This document shows positions 53,504 to 61,428 of a stretch of 64,000 nt of DNA, piece by piece. Origin of the DNA: Clostridia bacterium (GTDB lineage Bacteria; Bacillota; Clostridia; Christensenellales; Aristaeellaceae). Below the pieces are notes generated by a model. That model did no database searches. It was not told where the DNA came from and saw only the letters and a program-made list of their open reading frames with translations. Both the position numbers and the translations under genes were made by a program. The stretch lies in NCBI GenBank assembly GCA_017524725.1, contig JAFXUZ010000005.1, positions 1 to 64,000 of the forward strand, given 5' to 3'. The stretch's first letter is position 1. Every line of letters starts with the position of its first letter.

Positions 53504-55213
53504 TTACTTGGAACCGCCCATGTAGCCCACGTTCACGAAGGTCTGCCAGGGCCATTTGAGGTGATCCTCCCAGCCCGCCCCGATGGCATAACCGGGAGCC
53601 GGTTCCACGCCGATCAGGCTGTCCACGGAGCGCAGCAGGGATTCGCAGTTGTAATAATTCTTGGTGAAGGTAATGATTTCACCGTCCACTTCCTTGTCCT
53701 CGGTCTGGTCGAACAGGCGGGAGTAATACACGGTGTCGCCTTCCAGATGCACGTTGCATTCCTCGTCGCAGTTGAAGGCAACAGCGTCGGCTTCCTTCAA
53801 AACCCTGATGCCCTTTCCGTTTTCATCCTCGCCGTAGAAGAACACATTGCCATCCGCGTCGGTGGCGGTCAGGGTATAGGTGGCGTCCATGTACACCTGA
53901 TGGGAATCGGTCAGGTTGTTAAGGCCAAAGAACGTCCAGGCCTGGGTGCCGCCGGGGCCGCCGCTCATCACGTTGTAAATGTACACGCTGCCGATGGCGT
54001 AGTCATGGCTGAAGGAGGCGGCAGGCTTGTACATGAGTTCGTTCCAGCCGGCGTTTTCGGTGCTCACCGTCACCCGCATGGTGGTATACACGGGAGCATA
54101 GGCCCAGTAAATGTAGTTCAGGATGACTTTGGTCTCATTGGCGGAAGCGGTCACCGCGAAGTCCTTGCCGGGCTCCAGGGCAAGCTCGTCGCCATAGGCG
54201 CTGATCAGGGTCACGGTCACGTCGTTTTCCGTCAGCTTGCCGGCGTCAAAAGCGATGGGCCAGACTGCGGTGACGGTATCCGGGTACACGTCGCAGATCA
54301 CGGGGATCTCGGCATCCGAGGTCCAGGCGGGCTCACTTCCCAGGATCAGGCTGCCGCCCTCGGTCAGGAAGGTGCGGCCGAAGGAATAAAAATCGGTGCG
54401 CACGATCGCCTGGGAAAGAGGCAGTCCATTGTATTTAAGGCCGTCGATGCCGATGCGGAAATCGTAATGGCCGTTGCCGTCGCCGCCCTGGGGGGAGAAG
54501 CTGCCGCCGATATTGCCCATGGTGTAATCCGCTTTGCCATCCGTCCAGGTGTCGGACAGGGTGCCTTCTTCAAATTTAACTTCATACAGCTTGTAACCGT
54601 CGCCGGGGAGCAGGGAGACGGAGACGGCGGAAGAATCGATCCTGCTGTCGTCGAGGCTGTCCATGGAAAGGACGACCCGGACGGTATCGTTGGTCACTTC
54701 CAGTTCTTTTCCCGCATTGGCAGTCAGCTTGCCTTCCACGGATACCGTGGGAATTACCACTTTGCCGGCCGGTTCTTTGCTGTTCTGATACTGGCCGTGG
54801 TTGCCGCTGCATACCCAAATGGTGGATTTGCCGGTGGGCAGCACATACAGGTCATAGCTGCCGTTGGCGGTAAAGCCGCTGATTTTTTCCGCGTCAATGG
54901 TGATTTCCAGGGCCACGGCCACCTCGTTTTCTTCATCCTTCGCCTGCCCGTACACCAGCTTTGCAGATGCGATCCCTTCTGTATCGGCAAAGGCGGGAGA
55001 ACCGTCTTCTTTGACCAGCCAGGCGGTCACGTCGGTATTGTCGGTAATGTTCCACATCCAGCCTTCTTTGGCGTCCAGCGTCAGCACCACCGGCTCCGCG
55101 GCGCTGATCTCAATGGGCGCATGCACCGCGTAATACTGGTTCTCCGCCAGCGCCGCGCCGCACAGCAGGCACACAAGCGCCGCGATCAGGATGATCCATT
55201 TCCCCTGTTTCAT
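53504..55213 (-). CDS. Secreted protein of unknown function (paralogue of 61429-63018)
   Basis: 569 residues. AAGGAGG before the ATG, type I signal peptide (MKQGKWIILIAALVCLLC..., ALA-ENQ). All-beta composition. It shares an ordered set of segments with the protein at 61429-63018: FYSFGR/YYIYGR, PVICDVYP/PILCDLST, 'SAYGDE', 'APVYTTM/APVYDKL', and the C-terminal APGY...W-DH-W-W-F-VG. No catalytic residues recognised. Its promoter carries shared box C. Repeated WH/WW aromatic patterns hint at ligand binding. Function unknown; it may be a surface binding protein or a new hydrolase. Confidence 0.7.
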   Translation of the reverse strand: MKQGKWIILIAALVCLLCGAALAENQYYAVHAPIEISAAEPVVLTLDAKEGWMWNITDNTDVTAWLVKEDGSPAFADTEGIASAKLVYGQAKDEENEVAVALEITIDAEKISGFTANGSYDLYVLPTGKSTIWVCSGNHGQYQNSKEPAGKVVIPTVSVEGKLTANAGKELEVTNDTVRVVLSMDSLDDSRIDSSAVSVSLLPGDGYKLYEVKFEEGTLSDTWTDGKADYTMGNIGGSFSPQGGDGNGHYDFRIGIDGLKYNGLPLSQAIVRTDFYSFGRTFLTEGGSLILGSEPAWTSDAEIPVICDVYPDTVTAVWPIAFDAGKLTENDVTVTLISAYGDELALEPGKDFAVTASANETKVILNYIYWAYAPVYTTMRVTVSTENAGWNELMYKPAASFSHDYAIGSVYIYNVMSGGPGGTQAWTFFGLNNLTDSHQVYMDATYTLTATDADGNVFFYGEDENGKGIRVLKEADAVAFNCDEECNVHLEGDTVYYSRLFDQTEDKEVDGEIITFTKNYYNCESLLRSVDSLIGVEPAPGYAIGAGWEDHLKWPWQTFVNVGYMGGSK

Positions 55214-55313
55214 GAGAAATCCTCCTTTTTGGCTTTCGCCTGTTTTTGACGGGCCTCGTTGGATATTCCTTCGCTTTCACGCGGTGCTCTCACCAGCCCC
55301 ATCTGCTGCCCGC

Positions 55314-55368
55314 ATTATATCGTCCGGAAAAGAATGCGAGCAAACCGTTTTTTGAAGCCATTGTTGCG
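55314..55368 (-). promoter_or_regulatory. Promoter and shared operator box C
   Basis: Minus strand: TTGCTC (55338-55343), 18 bp, TATAAT (55314-55319). Box C (55341-55368) begins CAAACCGTTTTTTGAAG and ends CATTGTTGCG on the plus strand. It sits between this promoter and the divergent one at 55399. Confidence 0.75.
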
Positions 55369-55398
55369 CTTTTCGAGACAATCTTTACTGAATCCGGT

Positions 55399-55428
55399 TT
55401 GAATCTTTCGGAGATAACGCAGTATAAT
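55399..55428 (+). promoter_or_regulatory. Promoter of the DUF554 gene
   Basis: TTGAAT (55399-55404), 18-bp spacer, TATAAT (55423-55428), about 46 bp before the ATG at 55475. Confidence 0.7.
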
Positions 55429-55474
55429 GATCCTGCTGAGAAGAGGACAAATCCTTTGATCGGGGGAGAACATC

Positions 55475-56176
55475 ATGCCTGTTGGAGTGATCTGCAATGT
55501 GTTGGCGGTGGCCCTGGGCGGGGTCCTGGGCAGCCTGGGCGGCAAAAGACTGTCGGAGGAATTCAAACAGAAGTTGAACCTGATTTTCGGCATCTGCTCC
55601 ATGGGCATCGGCATTTCCTCCATTGTGCTGATGCAGAACATGCCGGCCGTGACTTTGGCCCTGATCCTGGGCACCATCCTGGGCATCGTGACCCATCTGG
55701 GGCAGCACATCGAAAACGGCGGCATGCACCTGGCGAAGCTGATCCCGGGTCAGGGCGATACCGATAACGCGCTGCTGGTCACAGCCATCGTATTATTCTG
55801 CGCCAGCGGCACGGGCATTTACGGCTCCATCGTGTCCGGCATGAGCGGCGATCACAGCATCCTGATCGCCAAATCCATCCTGGATATTTTCACCGCCATG
55901 ATCTTTGCCTGCTCTCTGGGACCGGTCACCAGCCTGGCGGCGATCCCGCAGGCGGTGATCTTCCTTGCGCTGTTCTTCTGCGCCAGGCTGATCTTCCCGC
56001 TGACTACCCCGGCCATGGTCAACGACTTCAAGGCCTGCGGCGGGCTGATCATGCTGGCCACCGGCTTCCGCATCGCCAAAGTGAAGGATTTTCCCATTGC
56101 CGATATGATCCCCGCCATGATCCTGGTATGGCCCATCAGCTACGTGTGGGCCGCATGGATCGTGCCGATGCTGTAA
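55475..56176 (+). CDS. DUF554 (YdfK-like) membrane protein
   Basis: 233 residues with about six membrane helices. N-terminus MPVGVICNVLAVALGGVLGS and the two symmetric halves with 'FGICSMGIGISSIV' match DUF554 proteins, small conserved membrane proteins of unknown, possibly transport, function. GGGGGAGAA precedes the ATG. The next gene follows after 18 bp, so both are co-transcribed from the promoter at 55399. Confidence 0.85.
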   Translation: MPVGVICNVLAVALGGVLGSLGGKRLSEEFKQKLNLIFGICSMGIGISSIVLMQNMPAVTLALILGTILGIVTHLGQHIENGGMHLAKLIPGQGDTDNALLVTAIVLFCASGTGIYGSIVSGMSGDHSILIAKSILDIFTAMIFACSLGPVTSLAAIPQAVIFLALFFCARLIFPLTTPAMVNDFKACGGLIMLATGFRIAKVKDFPIADMIPAMILVWPISYVWAAWIVPML

Positions 56177-56194
56177 TACAAGGAGGAAAGACGG

Positions 56195-57865
56195 ATGTTC
56201 CCCATGAATGATGATATCCCGATCACTAACGCCACCATGGAGCTGTCCGATTGCCGGGACAAGTGGTTCTTCGATGAAAAATACGGCTGCTGGTGCCTGG
56301 AGAATGTGCTCTATACAGCCAAGGCCGACGTGCCCAAATTCCAGCGTTTGTCCATCTTTGTGCCCAAGGAGTATATGAATTCGGACGGCACGCTCACGAA
56401 AGCCAGCCGAATGGTGCCCATCGTGTTTGAAAACAACGCCGCCGGATACATGCAGATGCCCCATACCTGGCTGGGCGGACCCCGCTGCTATGCGGAGCGG
56501 TATCTGAATCACGGCCTGATCTATGTCACCTGCGGCTGCCGCGGCCGGGACAGCCGGAACGAAAAGGGCGAGCTGGTGGGCAAATCGCCCGTTTCCCTGG
56601 TGGACCTGAAAACCGCCATCCGTTTTTTGCGGCACAACAAAGCGGCCTTGCCTGGCAATTTCGACAGGATCATTTCCGTGGGCTGGAGCGCAGGCGGGGC
56701 CATGAGTGCTTTGCTGGGCGTTACCGGCGATAATAAGCGGTACGATCCCTATCTGGAGGCGGCCGGCGCATTTATGGACGAGAGCGACGCGGTGTTCGCC
56801 AGCCAGATCTATTGCCCCATCATCGACCTGGAGCACGCGGACCAGGCCTACGAATGGTGCTTTGGGGCGGATAAAACCAGCGAGGACTGCATGTGCGGTC
56901 CCGCAGAAACCATGACGCCCTTCAAGGAAATGCTGTCCCAAAAGCTGGCCGCCCGGTATGTGGGATATGTGAACCGGCTGGATTTGAAGCATCCGCAAAC
57001 CGATGAACCGCTGACCCTGGATCCCGGCGGCCGGAGCGGATCCTTCTATGATTATCTGATGGACTGCCTGAATGCGTCCGCCACTGATTTTCTCTCGCGC
57101 CTGGAGGCCGGCAGGCTGCGGCGGGATTATTCCGCAGCCGATTATCTCTGCGGCCGATATACGTTTGAAGCGCCTGCGCCGCATGGCGGAAACGCGCATC
57201 ACGCCGGCCCCGGCGTTGCTTTGGACGAGCGGCCCATGAGCCTGGGCGATATGATGAGCCGTCCGCCCAGGGGCGTCCCGTATGTGGAGCGAAAACCCGA
57301 TATGATCCAAAGGCAGGGCGGCGACAAGCGGGCCTGGCTTGCCTGGGACGGGCAAAAAGCCGTTATCTCTTCGCTGGATGATTATGTATTGAACCACCGC
57401 CGCCGGATGAAGCCCTGCACGGCCTTTGACGCCCTTAACATGGACAGCGGGGAAAACCATGTGTTCGGTTCGCCGCAAACGGATTACGCCCATTTCAATC
57501 CCGCCGTCGGCGAAGCCATCGAAGCAATGCGCGGGGATTTCCCGGAGGAAGCGGAAAAGTACGCCAAAGCCTTTGCTGTTTCGGGCGACGAAGCCCTTTC
57601 GGAACGTGTTTTCCTGATCAACCCCATGAACTTTATCGGCACTGACGAGCAAAGCACCCGGGCAAAGCACTATCGCATCCGCGTGGGCGCCTTCGACGCC
57701 GATACCGCCTTTACCGTTTCCATGACCCTGGCCGTCAGGCTGGCAAACGCGGGTTATCCCGTGGATTACGCGCTGGTGTGGGATCAGCCTCACAGCGAAG
57801 CGGATCATCCGGGAGAATTGCTTTCCTGGATAGACGAGATATGTATCGATCCTCTTCTGAAATAA
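56195..57865 (+). CDS. Cytosolic tannase-like alpha/beta hydrolase
   Basis: 556 residues, no signal peptide. Nucleophile elbow VGWSAGGAMSALLG (S165); preceding strand LIYVTCGCRGRDSRNEKGEL matches the secreted protein at 49041. The region VDLKTAIRFLRHNKAALPGN is also shared between the two. A large insertion follows the nucleophile as in tannases; the Asp/His pair is expected near the C-terminus (DYALVWDQPHSEADHPGE). It would cleave phenolic or other esters inside the cell after import. AAGGAGG before the ATG. A strong terminator follows. Confidence 0.76.
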   Translation: MFPMNDDIPITNATMELSDCRDKWFFDEKYGCWCLENVLYTAKADVPKFQRLSIFVPKEYMNSDGTLTKASRMVPIVFENNAAGYMQMPHTWLGGPRCYAERYLNHGLIYVTCGCRGRDSRNEKGELVGKSPVSLVDLKTAIRFLRHNKAALPGNFDRIISVGWSAGGAMSALLGVTGDNKRYDPYLEAAGAFMDESDAVFASQIYCPIIDLEHADQAYEWCFGADKTSEDCMCGPAETMTPFKEMLSQKLAARYVGYVNRLDLKHPQTDEPLTLDPGGRSGSFYDYLMDCLNASATDFLSRLEAGRLRRDYSAADYLCGRYTFEAPAPHGGNAHHAGPGVALDERPMSLGDMMSRPPRGVPYVERKPDMIQRQGGDKRAWLAWDGQKAVISSLDDYVLNHRRRMKPCTAFDALNMDSGENHVFGSPQTDYAHFNPAVGEAIEAMRGDFPEEAEKYAKAFAVSGDEALSERVFLINPMNFIGTDEQSTRAKHYRIRVGAFDADTAFTVSMTLAVRLANAGYPVDYALVWDQPHSEADHPGELLSWIDEICIDPLLK

Positions 57866-57910
57866 TAAAGGGTACTTGTGGATCGCGGCATAAGGACCGG
57901 AAAACACGAA

Positions 57911-57944
57911 CTCCCACGGGGCGGGGCCTCGTGGGAGCATTTTT
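57911..57944 (+). terminator. Terminator of the DUF554/tannase-like operon
   Basis: CTCCCACG (57911-57918) / CGTGGGAG (57930-57937) followed by CATTTTT. Confidence 0.82.
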
Positions 57945-58044
57945 GGATCATTGGTTTTCCGGAGCCTGAATAAGCGAGAGGGAAAATGTCACACAGGAAA
58001 CGCTCTTCAACACATAATGATCTTCCCGTCTGTTCTTTGCCAGG

Positions 58045-58078
58045 GCCGGCGGGCGCTGCTTCGATCCCGCCGGCCCCC
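58045..58078 (-). terminator. Strong GC hairpin after the double esterase gene
   Basis: Perfect 11-bp arms GGGCCGGCGGG (58045-58055) / CCCGCCGGCCC (58068-58078). It lies 11 bp beyond the stop of the minus-strand gene. No T-run follows on either strand, so it may stabilise the mRNA end rather than terminate. Confidence 0.5.
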
Positions 58079-58089
58079 GGTATGAGCTT

Positions 58090-61000
58090 TTACTTCCACA
58101 GATATTCCGTTGCAAACGCTTCCATCAGCTGCGTCCAGGCAGTCCAGGTATGGCCGCCGGGCACGAACATGTAGCCATGCTCCACGCCGCGCTCGTTCAG
58201 CCAGTGATCGGTACGATACATGGATGTGGAATTGCGGTCTTCGTTGGCAAACATGTTAAAGTCCGTCAGGCCGCCGCCAATGAGCACGCTGCCCGCGTTC
58301 AGCATGGCTTTTTCTTCCTCGGACAGGACGTGTTCGTCATTCTCAAAGTATTCCTTGTTGGCGCCGCTGAACAAACCGAAGGCAGAGAACAGCGCATTGG
58401 TTTCCGGTGTGATCCACAAGGTGCTGGCCGCAACGCCGCCCCGGGAGGAACCGGCCACTGCCCGGTGCTGCGCGTCCGTGTACACATTGTAGTGACTTTC
58501 GATGAAGGGAATGATATCGGAAACCAGGTAAGCTTCGCTTTGCTCACGATCCATGGACACCAGGATGGCAGGGACCGTCTTGCCCGCTTCGATCAGGTTG
58601 TCAAAGATGTTGTTGGTCAATCCGCCCCTGAACCAGGTGGTGTAATTGGTGCCGGCGCCGGGAATCAGATACAGCACGGGATACAGGGTATCCTTATCAC
58701 CGGCATTATAGCCATAGGGCACATATACGGACAGGGGAACATCGGTGCCGTCCGCCGTTTTGCAAACCACGTCATAATCCACGCTGCCCGGTGCGCTCGT
58801 ATTGACAAAGGCAACCGACAGGTTGGGCGAATCGGATTGCTTTTCCGCGTCATAAGGCAATTCGATCCGGCTCCCGTCCTCCAGACGCACCTCGTTCAGA
58901 TCGCCCTGAGGATCGGCCACATCGTGATAGCACTGCACGCCCATGACATCACAGGCCAGGGGCAGCGTCAGCTTCCAGGCGGCTTCCGCTTCGTCCCAGG
59001 TCATGGGGATGGCGGAATTGCCGTTATAGTACATGCCGTTCTGCCAGGCTTCAGGGGCATACAGCGTTGTATCGTAGGTTGGCACGCCGTTTTCATCAAC
59101 GGAAAATTCCTGAGAATTCGCCATCCAGGCACCGTAAGCGTAAACATTTTCATACGCATGATCGGCATCAGCCACGGTGAAGGTGGTTACAAAACCGGTT
59201 GCGGAATCCGCATCGGCCCTGGTTTCATAGGCGTATTCCGCCTGGGCCAGTTTCAGATCCATAGCAAAGGAAAACGTTTTGCGGTAGTTGTTGACGGAAA
59301 GCGTCTTCGTCCAGTACCAGGCGTACTGTTCCGCCAGGGCGGAGGTGTTTTCTTCATCCAGCGTGACTGTGCTGCCCGCCATGGTATAGGTGCCGCTGAT
59401 ATCCCCGCAAGCGATGCCGGTCAGCGTAAAGGTGCCGTCCGTATTCAGGGTCAGTTCCTGGCTGCCGTTCTTATATACAGCAGGACCCTCCTGCTGCTGA
59501 CCTCCGCCAAAGCCGTCTTGCTGGCCGCCCCGGGGCTTCTGATCGGCCCGGATCGTATTCCAGGCAGAACCTTCACCGATCAGTCCGGTAAACTGACTGA
59601 GCAGCTGTGTCCAGGTTGTCCAGTCATGGCCGCCGCCCACCACCGAGTAAATATGGTCGATGCCGTTTTCTGTGAGCCAGGCGTCCACGTTGTCCGCGCC
59701 GGCAGAATTCTGATCGCCGCCGAAGGTGTTGCGGTCCGTGATCCCGCCGCCCACGATGATTTTTTTGCCTTCCGCGTTGGCAATGATGTTGGCGAGAAGG
59801 GCGTTGTAGTCATTTTCATACACAGGACGCAGCGCTTTGTACTCATCGGCAGCCTTTGCATCATCGGCAGTCTTAAAAAACATATCCGCGCCGCTGAAGA
59901 ATCCGTAATAGTCAAACAGATCATTGGCCGTCATCCAGATCTGGGTCGCGGCGACGCCGCCCATGGAGGTGCCGATCACCGCACGGTGCCGCGCGTCGGC
60001 AGCCGTGTTGTAGTTCGCGTCGATGTAGGGAATGACCTGAGAGACCACCGGACTGACGATCATTCTTTCAATGCCGCTGCCCTTTTCAGCGCCGTCGACA
60101 TAATTGATATAACCGTCACCGTCGCCATTTTGCCTGGAACGGTCATCCGCGGTATCCCAAACGTCAAACATATCCATCCGGGCCGTATCGCGGGTCATGG
60201 TTACCAGGATGGTGGGAGCCACTTTGCCTGAGGCAATCAGGTTGTCGAAAACCCGATTGGCCAGACCGCCCGTAAACCAGGTATCATAGGAAGTCATCAT
60301 GCCAGGGATCAAATACAGGACAGGATATTTAACATCCCTGTTTTCAGCCTGGTAGCCATAGGGAGTATAGATCGCCAGTTCAATGCCATCGGATATGGTG
60401 ACGCTGGTGACGGTCCCGGCCAGCTCATTTTCCCGGGTCAGCGTCCAATCAAAGGAAGCGGACTGTTTTTGGGCATCATAGGGGATCACGACCGTGCTGC
60501 CGTCGGCGATGGAAATATCGCCCGCAAACGCATTCCGATCCACATCACGGTAGCACTGAACGCCCATGTTGGCGCTGGCAAGATCAAGCGTCAGCGTCCA
60601 TGCGCCGTTCGCTTCATCATAGGCCATTTCACGGGCACCGTATCCGCTGTAATACATGCCGTTTTCCCATTCCTCGGGTTCACGCAGAGCAGTATCATAG
60701 TCCGCTTCGCTTTTGCCGACGGCGCCGTCCCTGGCCTGCGTCGGTGAAGCCATCCACATGCCGCAGACCCATACGCTCTCATAGGCATGGACTGCGTCTT
60801 CCACTGTAAAAGTGGTGGAATAACCGGTGACAGAATCAGGGTTGGCGGTGCTTTGGACGGTGTAGTCCACCAGGGCTTTGCTCAGATCCAGAGCGGGCAC
60901 AAAGCTGCCGTCCCGTTTAAGGACAAGAGCCCTGCTGTCCGCCCAGACGGCAGGCATCCAGGCGGTGAGCGTTTCTTCATCCTCCGCGCCTTTTACTGTC

Positions 61001-61356
61001 AGCACTGTTTGGGTGAACATGCCGCGCGGCGTTCCTTTGGTCTGTACGGATACTTCGCCATCCAGTACAATAGACCTGCCTTCTTTGGACAGCGTGAAAA
61101 CTCCGTCTGCCGCGTGCAGCGACAGATCACCGCAGGTAAAATCCTGCGCTGCGGAAAGATCCACCGTTTCATCCGTCATCTTCGGGCCTCCGTGATTGCC
61201 TCCCTGCTGCCCGCCAGGGCCTCCCGGCCCTTGCTGCTGCTGTCCTCCCGGGCCTCCGGGACCGCCCTGGGGGCCTCCTTCCGCCAGGACAGCCGTACTG
61301 CTGAAAATCATTGTGCCCGCGATCAATAACGTCGCGATTCTTTTATGAAGCTTCAT
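58090..61356 (-). CDS. Secreted tandem double esterase (two CE1/esterase-D domains)
   Basis: 1,088 residues. ATG at 61356 with AAAGGGG, signal peptide to about residue 26 (VLA-EGG), then a ~35-residue Gly/Pro/Gln linker (GGPGGPGGQQ repeats). Two homologous halves follow, each a beta-sandwich resembling the N-terminal domain of feruloyl esterases plus an esterase-D domain. Nucleophiles: S464 in GTSMGG and S971 in GSSRGG; histidines in GGGHDWTTW and PGGHTWTAW. The halves share 'FTV-DA-HAYE', 'GMYY', 'MGVQCY' and YPVLYLIPG. Likely cleaves feruloyl or acetyl esters on plant polysaccharides. It follows the paralogue of the box C protein after 72 bp. Confidence 0.86.
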   Translation of the reverse strand: MKLHKRIATLLIAGTMIFSSTAVLAEGGPQGGPGGPGGQQQQGPGGPGGQQGGNHGGPKMTDETVDLSAAQDFTCGDLSLHAADGVFTLSKEGRSIVLDGEVSVQTKGTPRGMFTQTVLTVKGAEDEETLTAWMPAVWADSRALVLKRDGSFVPALDLSKALVDYTVQSTANPDSVTGYSTTFTVEDAVHAYESVWVCGMWMASPTQARDGAVGKSEADYDTALREPEEWENGMYYSGYGAREMAYDEANGAWTLTLDLASANMGVQCYRDVDRNAFAGDISIADGSTVVIPYDAQKQSASFDWTLTRENELAGTVTSVTISDGIELAIYTPYGYQAENRDVKYPVLYLIPGMMTSYDTWFTGGLANRVFDNLIASGKVAPTILVTMTRDTARMDMFDVWDTADDRSRQNGDGDGYINYVDGAEKGSGIERMIVSPVVSQVIPYIDANYNTAADARHRAVIGTSMGGVAATQIWMTANDLFDYYGFFSGADMFFKTADDAKAADEYKALRPVYENDYNALLANIIANAEGKKIIVGGGITDRNTFGGDQNSAGADNVDAWLTENGIDHIYSVVGGGHDWTTWTQLLSQFTGLIGEGSAWNTIRADQKPRGGQQDGFGGGQQQEGPAVYKNGSQELTLNTDGTFTLTGIACGDISGTYTMAGSTVTLDEENTSALAEQYAWYWTKTLSVNNYRKTFSFAMDLKLAQAEYAYETRADADSATGFVTTFTVADADHAYENVYAYGAWMANSQEFSVDENGVPTYDTTLYAPEAWQNGMYYNGNSAIPMTWDEAEAAWKLTLPLACDVMGVQCYHDVADPQGDLNEVRLEDGSRIELPYDAEKQSDSPNLSVAFVNTSAPGSVDYDVVCKTADGTDVPLSVYVPYGYNAGDKDTLYPVLYLIPGAGTNYTTWFRGGLTNNIFDNLIEAGKTVPAILVSMDREQSEAYLVSDIIPFIESHYNVYTDAQHRAVAGSSRGGVAASTLWITPETNALFSAFGLFSGANKEYFENDEHVLSEEEKAMLNAGSVLIGGGLTDFNMFANEDRNSTSMYRTDHWLNERGVEHGYMFVPGGHTWTAWTQLMEAFATEYLWK

Positions 61357-61380
61357 TTCTATACCCCTTTCTTTGAAAGC

Positions 61381-61409
61381 GGCCATGACCGAGGTCTTCG
61401 ATCATGGCC
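61381..61409 (-). repeat. Intercistronic inverted repeat
   Basis: GGCCATGA (61381-61388) / TCATGGCC (61402-61409) in the gap between the two secreted-protein genes. No U-run follows on the minus strand, so it is probably a weak attenuator or stabilising hairpin. Confidence 0.45.
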
Positions 61410-61428
61410 ATATACTGTTGGAGCGTGA

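Noticed and set aside
55793..57940. 715-codon minus-strand ORF opposite DUF554 and tannase-like genes
   Set aside because: Antisense shadow with His/Gly-rich text; crosses a strong terminator.
58150..60231. 693-codon plus-strand ORF opposite the double esterase
   Set aside because: Antisense shadow; the minus-strand gene has duplicated esterase motifs.
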